A DNA stretch of 64,000 bases from Alistipes shahii WAL 8301 (GCF_025145845.1 NZ_CP102253.1:434001-498000); one strand, 5' to 3'; positions 24,830-33,854 are shown, numbered from the stretch's first letter. The notes: generated by a model not told the origin, from the sequence alone. A program made the numbers and translations.

Positions 24830-24858
24830 CAGAGTTAGTTAAAAATGAGCCTGGAAGG

Positions 24859-26088
24859 ATGACATCACTTACCGAATTTTTCAACAAACACGAAGACGAC
24901 GCCCTGAAGGGCATTACGCACAAAAACAGCATCATCAAGCGCAACATCATCGCGCACATGGCTGTCAACGGAGAATGCACGCTTTCGGAGCTTACCAAAG
25001 AGCTTCACATCAGTGTCCCCACGATCACCAAACTGGTTCAGGAACTGGTCGACGAGAACATCGTGACGGACCTGGGCAAGGTGGAAACCCCGGGCGGACG
25101 GCGCCCCAACATCTTCGGCCTGGCCAACTCGGCAATCTATTTCGCCGGGGTGAACGTCGGTCGTGACAACATGCGCTTCCTGATCACCGATCTGCAAAAC
25201 AACATCATCAAAGAGGAGAACGACTTCACGTTCGAGCTGCTCGACCGTCCGCAGTGCATCGAGCGCATCTGCTCGGGCATCGAGAACTTCATCGCCACAT
25301 GCGGCATCGACCGGGGCAAGATTCTCGGGCTGGGCGTCTGCATGACGGGACGCGTGAACCCCGACACGGGCCGCAGTTACAAATACTTCACGTCGAGCGA
25401 ACAGTCGTTGCGCGACTTGCTCGAAGAGCGCGTCGGCATCCGCGTACTGCTGGAGAACGACACCCGCGCCCGCTGCTATGCCGAATACACCTGCGGCAAA
25501 TCGAAGGACGAGAGCAACGTGCTGTACCTCCACATGGGCCGCGGCGTGGCCATCGGCATCGTGGTCGACGGACAGCTCTACTACGGCAAGAGCGGCTTCG
25601 CCGGCGAGTTCGGCCACATTCCCTTCTTCGACAACGAGATCATCTGCTCGTGCGGCAAGAAGGGATGCCTCGAAACCGAGGTTTCGGGCATCGCCATCGA
25701 GGACAAGATGTGCCACCTGATCCAAAAGGGCGTGAACACCATCCTCAAGGAGAAATACGACCAGCAGAAGACCATCCACATCGACGACATCATCACTGCG
25801 GCGAAGAACGACGACAACCTTTCGATCGAACTGATCGAGGAGGCGGGCGAAAAGGTCGGCAAGGCCGTGGCTTTCCTGATCAACACGTTCAACCCCGAGA
25901 CAGTCATCGTCGGCGGCAACCTCGCGGCGGCGGGCGACTACATCATGCTGCCGCTCAAATCGGCGACGAACAAATATTCGCTCAACCTGGTCTACAAGGA
26001 CACCAAGTTCCGCGTGTCGAAGATGACCGAGAACGCCAACGCCTGGGGCGTGGCCATGCTGATCCGCAACAAGATCATCGGATTGTAA
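24859..26088 (+). CDS. ROK-family transcriptional regulator (NagC/XylR-like)
   Basis: A 409-residue protein. I choose the ATG at 24859, about 24 bases after the predicted transcript start; an upstream in-frame ATG at 24763 lies before the promoter. Residues about 22-72 are a winged helix-turn-helix (GECTLSELTKELHISVPTITKLVQEL). The rest is a ROK sugar-sensing domain with LGVCMTGRVNPDTG, GHIPF and the zinc-binding CSCGKKGCLE near residues 262-272. ROK regulators usually respond to N-acetylglucosamine or its phosphates, which fits the hexosamine genes upstream. The stop codon overlaps the start of the acetyltransferase gene (TAATG). Confidence 0.93.
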   Translation: MTSLTEFFNKHEDDALKGITHKNSIIKRNIIAHMAVNGECTLSELTKELHISVPTITKLVQELVDENIVTDLGKVETPGGRRPNIFGLANSAIYFAGVNVGRDNMRFLITDLQNNIIKEENDFTFELLDRPQCIERICSGIENFIATCGIDRGKILGLGVCMTGRVNPDTGRSYKYFTSSEQSLRDLLEERVGIRVLLENDTRARCYAEYTCGKSKDESNVLYLHMGRGVAIGIVVDGQLYYGKSGFAGEFGHIPFFDNEIICSCGKKGCLETEVSGIAIEDKMCHLIQKGVNTILKEKYDQQKTIHIDDIITAAKNDDNLSIELIEEAGEKVGKAVAFLINTFNPETVIVGGNLAAAGDYIMLPLKSATNKYSLNLVYKDTKFRVSKMTENANAWGVAMLIRNKIIGL

Positions 26089-26618
26089 TGAACATCGAGG
26101 GCCGCACCATCCGCCTGCGGGCCGTGGAGCCGGGCGATGTCGACCTGATGTACGAGTGGGAGAACGACTGCGACATCTGGCCGGTCAGCGGGACGACGGA
26201 GCCGTTCTCGCGTCATCAGCTGGAGCGCTTCGTCGAACGGCATCAGGACATCGTCGGGGTGCTCTGCGACGGACAACTGCGGCTGATCATCGAGACGCTG
26301 TTGAGTTCCAAGCCGGTCGGGGCGATCGACCTGTTCGAATACGACCCGATCCACCGCCGGGCAGGCATCGGCATCCTCATCTACGAACAGAGCGACCGGG
26401 GACGCGGCTACGCCTCCGACGCCGTGGAAACCCTCTGCCGCTATGCACACGATACGCTGCGCGCGCATCAGCTGTGGTGCAACGTCGGTGCCGACAACGA
26501 AGCGAGCCTGCGCCTGTTCCGCAGCGCGGGATTCACCGAGATCGGCGTCAAACGCGACTGGCTATGGCGGCCCAACGGCTATCACGACGAGGTGATGCTG
26601 CAAAAGATATTCGACTGA
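26088..26618 (+). CDS. GNAT-family N-acetyltransferase
   Basis: A 176-residue RimJ/RimL-type acetyltransferase. The start ATG at 26088 shares a base with the ROK stop codon, so the genes are translationally coupled. Motif A appears as AGIGILIYEQSDRGRGYASDAVETL, and the C-terminal NEASLRLFRSAGFTEIG is the usual acetyl-CoA-binding end. WENDCDIWPVSG at the N-terminus matches the RimJ/RimL group. The substrate is unknown; coupling to a sugar-responsive regulator could mean an amino sugar or peptide, but this is a guess. Confidence 0.9.
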   Translation: MNIEGRTIRLRAVEPGDVDLMYEWENDCDIWPVSGTTEPFSRHQLERFVERHQDIVGVLCDGQLRLIIETLLSSKPVGAIDLFEYDPIHRRAGIGILIYEQSDRGRGYASDAVETLCRYAHDTLRAHQLWCNVGADNEASLRLFRSAGFTEIGVKRDWLWRPNGYHDEVMLQKIFD

Positions 26619-26640
26619 AACAGCGGACCCCGTCGGGGTT

Positions 26641-26805
26641 CGGGATTATAATGATGTAACAACTTGATAAATCAAGTTGTTACATTTTTGTATAGGATAA
26701 TAGGTAACGAGAAAGCAACGGTTTATTTTCAACTTCTTGCACTCAAATACTGTATTTCAAATAACCTATCACAAAATACGAAAAATTTTGGGGATAGGCA
26801 AATTA
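26641..26805 (+). repeat. 165-bp repeat, copy 1, with a terminator-like hairpin
   Basis: It aligns without gaps to 49549-49713 (21 mismatches in 165, 87% identity by my count). Each copy starts 22-33 bases after a plus-strand gene with GGGATTATAATGATGTAAC. A 14-bp stem at 26655-26684 (TGTAACAACTTGAT and its complement) is followed by TTTTTG. The stem is kept in copy 2 by a compensatory change and wobble pairs, so it acts as structure. The remaining 120 bases are also conserved. Confidence 0.8.
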
Positions 26806-27406
26806 GACAACGTATCGAAAAAAGCATGTTTTTTATACGACATTTGTTGTAAAAAATCTCAATATTACTAATGAAAGTTAAGAATGGTCACTCTATTTAT
26901 AGTACCATTAAAAAAGTCTAACTAATATTGTAACAAAGGTAACGCATTACCCGGTGTAACTTCTCAACAAGAAGAGTGGAGATTTCGAAGCCTCGACCGG
27001 AATCGGATTGGCAATAGACGTATACTGAAATTGAGTAAAGACCAACCGGATTTTGACATTTGTCCGCAGAAGCTTCGATTTGAGTCGCGACGCTTACAAG
27101 GGTTTTCTCTGGTAACCTGTTTTATCGTCGTATCAAGTAGGATGATCAGTGGCGTGTGAGTAGGTTGAGAGACGATTGAAAGGTAAGGTTATGAAACATA
27201 TCACTATAACTTTATAGGTAGAATCAAGAGTATCCTGTTCTATCCTTTGAAATCATCGGTTGAGAGATGTTTTAGACAAGACGATAAATTAGCTTTTGTC
27301 CAAGTTTCTATAGTCCGAACTGTAAAGAATTCAGCTTCGTTTGTTTTGTTAAAGTAGGAATTTTTAGAATACAGAATTGCATGCCTGAATATCTGTCCGG
27401 AAGAAA

Positions 27407-27718
27407 TCACTCGTCATCCTTATTCAAGGAATAAAGTAATGCTTCAGTAAATTTCGTGCGATCCTTCTTGCATTCCAAGACACGGCATTTAACATCGGTT
27501 GGATTACCGAATTTAATATGTAATGTGTCCTCAAAAACTCGAACGACCAAATTGAACAGAGCTGCCGAACTATCTGCCAGAGCGAAAGGTGGTAAAGCCA
27601 TCCGATCGAGTTTGCAAAGTATCTTCGAAACACTGATTGCCGAATACTCTTTCGACCAATAAAGCGGCAATGAAATCGGAACTTTATCCATGATAAAATG
27701 TTCTTGCAAAGTTCGCAA
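27407..27718 (-). CDS. Small hypothetical protein in the AT-rich island
   Basis: A 103-residue frame I do not recognise. It has balanced amino-acid use (SLPLYWSKEYSAISVSKILCK; FEDTLHIKFGNPTDVKCRVLE) and is not overlapped by a better candidate. A second in-frame Met is at residue 10. No signal peptide or membrane segment is evident. It sits alone in decayed DNA, so it may be a fragment of a larger lost gene. Confidence 0.35.
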   Translation of the reverse strand: MRTLQEHFIMDKVPISLPLYWSKEYSAISVSKILCKLDRMALPPFALADSSAALFNLVVRVFEDTLHIKFGNPTDVKCRVLECKKDRTKFTEALLYSLNKDDE

Positions 27719-28497
27719 TTTGATCTGTGTATAACTTAGTATTCGTCAAGCAGTCTTTTTATCCGTTGGATCACATAGAGTTGCAATAATTGGAGTGAAA
27801 TCGTGGAAATGTAGATCTAATTTTTCTGCAGTAGGGATATCCCTGTAGATATTTTGATTAGTATTTGAAAAAATGGAATCTTTGTCAATATTTCCACATA
27901 TGCATTTAATTCATAAGCATTCGATAAATTGTATCTTGTTGACAGAATTTGTCATGTTTGCAGCATATCAGTAGATAAAAAGGTCACTTAAGATACGTTT
28001 ATGCCGTGGAATTTTCATCACTTGTTAAAGGTATCTTCTGAGGTTTCTATTGCTCAATTCATTTTGAGGCATTCTGGCAAAAATATCTTCATCCATAGTT
28101 TCAGCACTTGTGGTCTTGCGGCCTTTCGAAAAAGCCATAAATCATATATCCATCACTTTAGTCCCCTCCTAGTAGTCTTCCAGAAGTTTTTTGTCAGACG
28201 ACCGTTACGGGAACTTGTATATGGTGGGAAAAAGATTTTCTGGCACAGCATTGCAATTCACCACATGTAATTCTTTACAGCACAGAGTTTCTTATCGTCA
28301 ATAACAGGCCCTATACTTTCTGCCTGAATTTCATCCCGCAAACAGCCACAACGATTTAAGTTATACATAGTGGCAAGTCTGGCGTTGAGCGTCAAAATGA
28401 TGAGCGAGACTACCGGTTTCTGGTATTTTTAATCACCCAGTAAGAAGCAGTTTGGTAGAGATACTTGTTGGGATAATGTTGGTGGTCACGATCTAAA

Positions 28498-28551
28498 CCA
28501 GAGATAGAACGCTTGTAATACAGTGCTGTATTACAAGCGTTCTATCTCTGG
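28498..28551. repeat. Perfect 54-bp palindrome (26-bp arms, 2-base centre)
   Basis: The left arm 28498-28523 starts CCAGAGATAGAACG and its exact complement fills 28526-28551; only the TG centre is unpaired. It lies 60 bases left of the IS4 element in AT-rich DNA. It lacks a T run, so it is not a normal terminator. Confidence 0.9.
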
Positions 28552-28602
28552 AAAGTAATCAATTTAGTATTGAAGCTATTCGGAGATCAGCTCTAAATTG
28601 AT

Positions 28603-28611
28603 ATTGCAGGA
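28603..28611 (+). repeat. Target-site duplication, left copy (ATTGCAGGA)
   Basis: The 9-bp sequence ATTGCAGGA is repeated directly at 29937-29945, on either side of the insertion sequence. Nine bases is a common duplication length for IS4-family elements. Confidence 0.85.
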
Positions 28612-29936
28612 CATTAGTGTCCCGTTAAAATTGGGACGAAGTTAATATTAATCAAATAGTCCCTCCAAGAGGGGATAATCGAGTTCTTTGACATCGTTGA
28701 AATTAGTCTTTTCGAAGAGATCTCTCAGTGGAGTCTTATCCGTTAGTGAGATGCTCAAAATCTGCAGGACCTCATAAGTTGACCGCTTTAGTCGCATGTC
28801 GTGTTGGACGATGGCGACAAGGCAATAAGTTATGATTGCAGAGCAAATTTGTATTCTGACAGCGTTCTCTGTAGTGCCCCAGAATTTCTTAATCTTGAGG
28901 TGCTGCTTGAGCCACTTGAAGAACAACTCAATCTGCCATCGGTTCTTGTAGAGATTAGCAATTTCGAGAGCGGTAAGATGGAATGCATTCGTCAAAAATG
29001 CGAAGTCTCTGTCTTGCTCGTCATCGTGAAATCTCACAAGTCGCAGCCTCTCAGGAAACTTCTTCTGTGTGTTCACATCCGTGAGTTCAATAACGGAATC
29101 AGAAAGCACATTCTTAGGCAATCTACGTTTCCATTTCGTACACTTGTACTGTAAGTTCTTCTTCGCCCGAACCACGAAGTATGATTCATTAAGACAAATC
29201 TTGTAGAGTTCCTTGAATGCATTGTAACCACGGTCAAATACGTAGTAAGAACCTGATTCATAGGGAATCTCCTTCATTGCCTTTGAATCGTGTACCGATG
29301 CAGTCGTAATATGGAAGAAAGCAGAAACTTGGGACTCCAGATCATAAAGGACATGCGCCTTAACGCCTCCTTTCTTCTTGCGGAACTTTGCCCACCAGAA
29401 TACTGACAAGCAGAGCGGAATCGTTGTTGAATCAAATGCATAAACATTCCCCTTCAGCTTGAAGATGTCGGTTGCTCGTTTCTTGCGAGCCTGTTCCATC
29501 ATGAAGAAGGCAAAGTCTTCAAAGATCCTGTAGTCACGATTCTGATTCGCTGTGGCAAATGTCGTTTTCGCTATTGGATTACGCCCCATTCCAAGGTGAT
29601 AACATTTGGATTGGTGAGTCTCCAATGCAACGACAACATCACGCAGGCTCTCACGGTTACAGAGTTGTCCGAACATGAGTGCCATGAGCTGATTCCAGCA
29701 GGTGAAGTTCTTGACATACCTGTTCCCATCATACTTGTCAACCAGGTGACGGAACTTGTTGTTGTCGAGAAATGCAACCAATTGAGCGAATACATATTTG
29801 TCTTTGTTCATAGAGCAGTCCCTTTATGGGCTGCAAAATTACAAATTCAAATCGTCGCACATGAAAAATTACTTCTAATAGACTATGTTTCAACTATTTC
29901 AAAGACCGACTTGCCCGCTTTTACGGGACAGTAGTG
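28612..29936 (-). mobile_element. IS4-family insertion sequence, complete, 1325 bp
   Basis: The ends form imperfect terminal inverted repeats: left CATTAGTGTCCCGTTAAAA, right (complement) CACTACTGTCCCGTAAAA. They enclose one intact transposase gene and are flanked by 9-bp direct repeats, so the element looks intact and the insertion fairly recent. It landed in non-coding AT-rich DNA and breaks no recognisable gene. Confidence 0.9.
28648..29811 (-). CDS. IS4-family transposase
   Basis: A 387-residue DDE transposase. An N-terminal DUF4372-like domain (FAQLVAFLDNNKFRHLVDKYDG) precedes the catalytic core: first Asp in VYAFDSTTIPL, second in YYVFDRGYNAF, and Glu in the Y-(2)-R-(3)-E-type segment NRWQIELFFKWLKQHLKIK. 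The frame is complete from start to stop and lies wholly within the inverted repeats, so the enzyme is probably active. Codon use is more AT-rich than the PUL genes, as expected for a transferred element. Confidence 0.95.
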   Translation of the reverse strand: MNKDKYVFAQLVAFLDNNKFRHLVDKYDGNRYVKNFTCWNQLMALMFGQLCNRESLRDVVVALETHQSKCYHLGMGRNPIAKTTFATANQNRDYRIFEDFAFFMMEQARKKRATDIFKLKGNVYAFDSTTIPLCLSVFWWAKFRKKKGGVKAHVLYDLESQVSAFFHITTASVHDSKAMKEIPYESGSYYVFDRGYNAFKELYKICLNESYFVVRAKKNLQYKCTKWKRRLPKNVLSDSVIELTDVNTQKKFPERLRLVRFHDDEQDRDFAFLTNAFHLTALEIANLYKNRWQIELFFKWLKQHLKIKKFWGTTENAVRIQICSAIITYCLVAIVQHDMRLKRSTYEVLQILSISLTDKTPLRDLFEKTNFNDVKELDYPLLEGLFD

Positions 29937-29945
29937 ATTGCAGGA
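29937..29945 (+). repeat. Target-site duplication, right copy (ATTGCAGGA)
   Basis: Direct repeat of 28603-28611 at the other end of the insertion sequence. Confidence 0.85.
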
Positions 29946-30381
29946 ATATAAATCACCCTTACGCATAAGTATAAAGCTGATTACCTGCCATTTTTTTATA
30001 GTTTTTTGACAGTTTAAACGACATTTCGAATTTTCTATCTATTTTCGACCATCAACATCATATCTTTTGTGGGTTTAATTAAATGAATTCGCCTTTGGGA
30101 AAGACTCGCAATTCCTAATGCTTACATCGGATACGGTAATATTGATATGAATTGAACCCGAATTCTCGTAGACTCGCAGTCAGACTTATCCCAGTATTTT
30201 ACTGGAGGGCCCTATCAATGCTCTTTTATTTAGCATACTTTTTTGTTCAATGGGAAGTTGAAATTGCGAGTGGAAATATTGGGTTCATTCAGATACTTAC
30301 AAATCACAAAAGTTATAAAAGATAAAAAACAATATGATATGGGAAAGCTTGTAATTTATACAGAAAAATCAAACATAGAAA
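29946..30381. other. AT-rich intergenic stretch, no gene seen
   Basis: About 435 bases with no credible open frame on either strand. A small hairpin (CCAGT/ACTGG) lies near 30197-30211. It is the right part of the AT-rich island in which the IS element inserted, and it separates the island from the 3' end of the leftward PUL operon. Confidence 0.5.
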
Positions 30382-31464
30382 TTATTTTATTCCGTGTTTC
30401 TGCAATATTCGAATAATTTGTGGCTGAACTTTCTTCAGCATCCGTTCGAACCCGAGGTCCGTGGGGTGTACGCCGTCGACGGTCGCCTCGTGGTCGTCTC
30501 CCAGCTTCATGCCGGGATTGATGAACCAGATGTTTTTGTCCGTTTCGAGGATTTTCTCCATCCCTTTCCGGGCAGCTTCCCGCTTAGCGTCTTCGAAAGC
30601 CCGTTTTTTCAGGTCGAAGTTTCCGCTTTCGCGCACCTCCGTCTGGAGGAAGATCAACGGCGTCGTGGGATGGCTTTCGCGGATGCGCCGGACGAACCCT
30701 TCCAGCCGCTCGTCGATCTGTTGGGCCGACGGGTTCGAAAAGGTGTCGAACAGAAAGGCGTCGGCCCGGGTCTCCGCGGCGATGCGCGCGAAGAATGTAT
30801 CGAGCTTGCATTGCCCGCTGGCCCCGAGGTTGATGAACCCGAATCCCAGGGTGCGGCCCAGGCGTGCGGCGTAGGCCATTCCCGGACGGCTAGCCGAAGT
30901 GCCGTGCGTGATGCTCGACCCGATCACCACAATCCGGTGGCGGAAGGGGTCGGGAGCGGCTTCCAACAGCGCACCTTCGTCGGTTCCGATTTCGAGGGCG
31001 GCGATCTCGTCGTGCAGCGGGAGGTAGAGCAGGCACTCCTTCATCGTCGTATCCATGTGTTCGACGACGGGGGCTTCGTGCTGCGTTCCGGATTTGCTCG
31101 GCACACCGACTCCGGCGAAGACCCATTTGCCGTCGCGGCGAATGTAGAGGTCGAGCCCGCGCTGGGCGATGAGCGTCGAATTGGCTCCGGGGAGTTGGTT
31201 GACGGTGGTCCACCGGGCGCGGATGTTGCGGCTGTCGGTGCGGAACACCACGGCCAGCCCCGTGGAGTAGCGGTAATATCGCGTGACTGTCGGGGTCAGC
31301 TCGGGATAACGGGCTACGTCTATGCGCTGAAACGCCGGGCCGCCCGGCTGGGCTTTGTTGACGATCGTGAGACTTGCCGCATCCGTGTATTTTACCGGAG
31401 CGTTTTCTGCGGCGGCCATTGCCGGCATCAGCAGGCAAAGGAGCAGGTATGTCAGTCTTTTCAT
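30382..31464 (-). CDS. SGNH/GDSL-family hydrolase, secreted
   Basis: A 360-residue protein with signal peptide (about 1-19). The start is the ATG at 31464, which overlaps the antiporter stop (ATGA); a longer frame upstream is the antiporter shadow. A beta-sandwich N-domain (about 25-170) is followed by an SGNH hydrolase domain: Ser184 in IGSSITHG, Gly/Asn-type blocks in INLGASGQ, and the Asp-His pair in DGVHPTDLG near residues 333-336. Such two-domain proteins are carbohydrate esterases or related hydrolases in PULs. As the last gene after a glycerophosphodiesterase and organophosphate antiporter, it may remove acyl or alanyl esters from the polymer; this is inferred. Confidence 0.85.
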   Translation of the reverse strand: MKRLTYLLLCLLMPAMAAAENAPVKYTDAASLTIVNKAQPGGPAFQRIDVARYPELTPTVTRYYRYSTGLAVVFRTDSRNIRARWTTVNQLPGANSTLIAQRGLDLYIRRDGKWVFAGVGVPSKSGTQHEAPVVEHMDTTMKECLLYLPLHDEIAALEIGTDEGALLEAAPDPFRHRIVVIGSSITHGTSASRPGMAYAARLGRTLGFGFINLGASGQCKLDTFFARIAAETRADAFLFDTFSNPSAQQIDERLEGFVRRIRESHPTTPLIFLQTEVRESGNFDLKKRAFEDAKREAARKGMEKILETDKNIWFINPGMKLGDDHEATVDGVHPTDLGFERMLKKVQPQIIRILQKHGIK

Positions 31465-32831
31465 GCTTCTGTCTTTTGTTTTCGGTTCATCAGCGGCAGC
31501 AGGAAGGAGATGACGGACGCCGCGATCCAGAACAGGGCGACGGGTCCGAAATCGTAATGCTTCGCACCGTCCGTGGCGACGGTGATGTGCGAGTCGATGA
31601 GCCATCCGGACGCCACGTCCTGAATGCCCGCGGCGATGTAGGAGGCGATTCCCACGACCCCGAGCGCGGCTCCCGTGGCCTTGCGGGGTACGATATCCAC
31701 GGCCATCAGTCCTCCGAGGAAGCAGATCAGCACGCCGATTGCTATTCCGAAGAGCACCATCGAGAGGACGTTCACCCACATGGCATTTCCTCCGTAGAGG
31801 AACAGCGCCAGGGCCACGGAGTTCAGTATGCCGAACAGCAGGGCGGGAATCTTTCGGTCACCCTTGAACAGCTTGTCCGAGAACCACCCGGAGAGCACGG
31901 TTCCGAGAATTCCCAGCAGTGCGTTTATCGAGACTACGGAAATCGCCTCTACATCCGAGAATCCCTTGGCCTCCTGGAGGAACAACACTCCCCATCCGTT
32001 TATGGCATATCGGGATATGTACATGAATGCGCTTGCCGCCGCCAGCACCCATACGGCCGGGGTGCGGAGCACTTGTTTTTGAATCTCCCGAACGGATTTG
32101 TCCGCTCCCGGCGCTGGTTTCTCGTGGGCCAGGGCCTCTACGGGCGGCAGTCCTTTGGATTCGGGGGTGTCGTGAAGCCAGCACAGGACGATGACAACGC
32201 CTATTGCACCTGCAAGTGCCGATCCGAAGAACCCGGCCTGCCAGCCTGCGAATGTCACGATGGAACCCACGAAGAGGAACGAGAAGAACTCCCCGAGGTT
32301 ATGGCTTGCGGAGAAGAATCCGTAGTAGGTTCCCCGTTCCCGGAGGGGATACCACCGCGAGAGGGATATGATGGCCGGGGGCGCTCCCATGGACTGCGCC
32401 CATCCGTTCAGTCCCCACATGACGGCGAATGCCGCGAATATCACGGCCGTGGGAACTACGGAATGCGCCAGCCCCAGCAGTCCCATCAGGGCGTTTGCGG
32501 CAGCCGAGACGATGAGTCCCGTGGCCATGAAGCGTTTGATGTTGCAGTAGTCGGCGATGAATCCGTTTACGAACTTTCCGACGGCATAGGCGAAGAGCAG
32601 GGCCGATCCGATGACGCCCAGCTGGGACGCGTCGAGGGATCCGCTGTCGAGAATGGGCTTCTTCATGACGTTGAGACTCGTGCGGCAGACGTAGTAGAGG
32701 CTGTATCCGAGCGTCGCGGCGACGAACGCTTGCAGGCGCAGACGTCGGTAGTACTTCGAGCGGGCGTCGTCGTCCATCTCGCGCCCGGGGGCGGGAGGGC
32801 TGATGCGGTAGAAGTCGGTGATGCGGCTCAT
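31461..32831 (-). CDS. MFS transporter of the organophosphate:phosphate antiporter type (GlpT/UhpT/UhpC-like)
   Basis: A 456-residue inner-membrane protein with 12 predicted membrane segments. Arginines equivalent to the two GlpT phosphate-binding ones are visible in YYVCRTSLNVMKKP and MYISRYAINGWG; RWYPLRERGTYYGFFSASHNLGE is the typical loop after helix 4. Expected cargo is glycerol-3-phosphate or a hexose phosphate exchanged for phosphate. It overlaps the SGNH gene by 4 bases and follows the glycerophosphodiesterase by 4 bases, a natural pair: one makes glycerol phosphate, the other imports it. A close paralogue, now split by an inversion, is at 52320-54247. Confidence 0.92.
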   Translation of the reverse strand: MSRITDFYRISPPAPGREMDDDARSKYYRRLRLQAFVAATLGYSLYYVCRTSLNVMKKPILDSGSLDASQLGVIGSALLFAYAVGKFVNGFIADYCNIKRFMATGLIVSAAANALMGLLGLAHSVVPTAVIFAAFAVMWGLNGWAQSMGAPPAIISLSRWYPLRERGTYYGFFSASHNLGEFFSFLFVGSIVTFAGWQAGFFGSALAGAIGVVIVLCWLHDTPESKGLPPVEALAHEKPAPGADKSVREIQKQVLRTPAVWVLAAASAFMYISRYAINGWGVLFLQEAKGFSDVEAISVVSINALLGILGTVLSGWFSDKLFKGDRKIPALLFGILNSVALALFLYGGNAMWVNVLSMVLFGIAIGVLICFLGGLMAVDIVPRKATGAALGVVGIASYIAAGIQDVASGWLIDSHITVATDGAKHYDFGPVALFWIAASVISFLLPLMNRKQKTEA

Positions 32832-32835
32832 GGGG

Positions 32836-33753
32836 TCAGTCGTGCAGTCCGCGTGCGCGGAGGTAGGAGATCAGCAGTTCGGGACGGTCGGTCTGGATCA
32901 TGGTGGCGCCCATATCGACGAGTTTGCCGTAGACGGCCGCCGGGTCGCCTTCGAAGGCCGCATCGTCGCAGAGACCTCCGCAGAGCGACGGCCACAGGGA
33001 GTTCACCCAGAGTTTCGAGCCGCCGGCCACCACTTTTTTCATGCAGGCTTCGACTGCGGGGGTGTATTCCGACCAGCAAACCTCGTAGGCAAGGGGTACG
33101 GTGTCCGTGCCGAGGTATTCGGCGAAGAGCGCCTGCCCTTTGGGTTTGAGGATGTCGATGATGGGCATGTACATCATGTTGTGCTCGTAGCGGGAGAACT
33201 TCGCGGCGACGTCTGCGACGGGGCTTTTGCCTTTGATGAGGAGCTGTCCGGTGACCCCGAGTTCCTCGGAGAGGCGCTGCACGAGGTCATAGTACTGGTA
33301 GCCCTTGTCGATATTGACCACGATGCGGTCCTTGCAGAGCTCCAGCGCTTCACGAAGCGTCGGCATGCGGTGCGACGTGGCCACGCCGTGGCCCGATTTG
33401 AGGAAACACCGTTGGATGGAGTCGTAGGGGATTTCGGCGATGAGACCTTTGCCCGTCGTCGTGCGGTTCAGCGTCCGGTCGTGGCAGACCACCAGCACGC
33501 TGTCGGAGGTCAGCGCAAGGTCGATCTCAACGATGTCGGCCCCCATGCCGATCACCGACTCGATGGCCGCCAGGGAGTTCTCGGGCCAGTTGCGCCAGTC
33601 GCCCCGGTGGCAGGCGACAAGCACCTTTTTCGAGGCGGGGTTGTGAATCTCCGAAACGACCCGTTCGGCACGGGTGCCGGGGGCGGATTCGGTGTGTGAA
33701 CAGGAGGTTTGTAAAAGCAGCAGTCCTGAAAGAAGAATAAGCAGTTTTTTCAT
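32836..33753 (-). CDS. Glycerophosphodiester phosphodiesterase lipoprotein (GlpQ/UgpQ family)
   Basis: A 305-residue lipoprotein (lipobox QTSC, Cys18), so it works in the periplasm or on the outer membrane. The GDPD TIM-barrel motifs are present: His49-Arg50 and Glu59 in HRGDWRNWPENS, Glu77 and Asp79 in VEIDLAL, and His91 in VVCHDRTLNRTT. It hydrolyses glycerophosphodiesters to glycerol-3-phosphate and an alcohol; members of this family also act on polyglycerolphosphate teichoic acid. It is followed 4 bases later by the organophosphate antiporter. A terminator-like hairpin (33801-33834) separates it from the gene upstream, so this trio may have its own transcription. Confidence 0.93.
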   Translation of the reverse strand: MKKLLILLSGLLLLQTSCSHTESAPGTRAERVVSEIHNPASKKVLVACHRGDWRNWPENSLAAIESVIGMGADIVEIDLALTSDSVLVVCHDRTLNRTTTGKGLIAEIPYDSIQRCFLKSGHGVATSHRMPTLREALELCKDRIVVNIDKGYQYYDLVQRLSEELGVTGQLLIKGKSPVADVAAKFSRYEHNMMYMPIIDILKPKGQALFAEYLGTDTVPLAYEVCWSEYTPAVEACMKKVVAGGSKLWVNSLWPSLCGGLCDDAAFEGDPAAVYGKLVDMGATMIQTDRPELLISYLRARGLHD

Positions 33754-33800
33754 GGATTGTTTGGATTGAAGGCAATAATAATGTTAAATATATAGTAAGA

Positions 33801-33834
33801 AAAATCGTGTATTCGCGTGGACATACACGATTTT
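33801..33834 (-). terminator. Terminator-like hairpin upstream of the glycerophosphodiesterase gene
   Basis: A 12-bp stem AAAATCGTGTAT/ATACACGATTTT (33801-33812 with 33823-33834); on the minus strand it is followed by TTTTTCTTA. It lies about 20 bases after the DUF6528-fusion stop, so it may limit read-through into the last three genes. Confidence 0.7.
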
Positions 33835-33854
33835 CTGTTGGAATCCGCTTCGTG

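Larger units (their letters stand above)
26806..28602. other. AT-rich island with decayed sequence and no confident gene
   Basis: Base composition drops sharply relative to the flanks and no long open frame is convincing. On the minus strand around 27750-28130 short peptide-like stretches in changing frames are broken by stops, as in a pseudogene. Around 26963-27030 a short plus frame contains STGIGLAI, like the ATP-binding G2 box of a histidine kinase, but nothing else of a kinase. I see only relics, the small frame at 27407-27718 and the palindrome at 28498. Confidence 0.5.

Noticed and set aside
24846..24863. Tiny leader frame ATGAGCCTGGAAGGATGA overlapping the ROK start
   Set aside because: Five codons with no supporting features; probably chance. 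Noted because it overlaps the start codon as ATGA.
26664..26852. Matching small frames at 26664 and 49572 (62 and 71 residues) that look like a conserved peptide
   Set aside because: Both are translations of the 165-bp repeat from a TTG or similar start. Differences fall at all codon positions, and the conserved hairpin overlaps the start, so structure rather than coding explains the similarity.
26963..27028. Possible histidine kinase remnant (STGIGLAI)
   Set aside because: Only an eight-residue resemblance, with stops on both sides; too little for a pseudogene call.
28001..28270. Plus-strand frame of 89 residues in the AT-rich island
   Set aside because: Unusual composition (His/Ser/Phe-rich) and no recognisable motif; the opposite strand looks more like decayed coding sequence.
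30150..30215. tRNA- or rRNA-like fragment on the minus strand (GTCTGACTGCGAG, GGGTTCAATTC)
   Set aside because: The T-arm-like piece lacks a pairing 3' side, there is no acceptor stem, and the short resemblance to a 23S rRNA stretch is from memory and too short to support a call.
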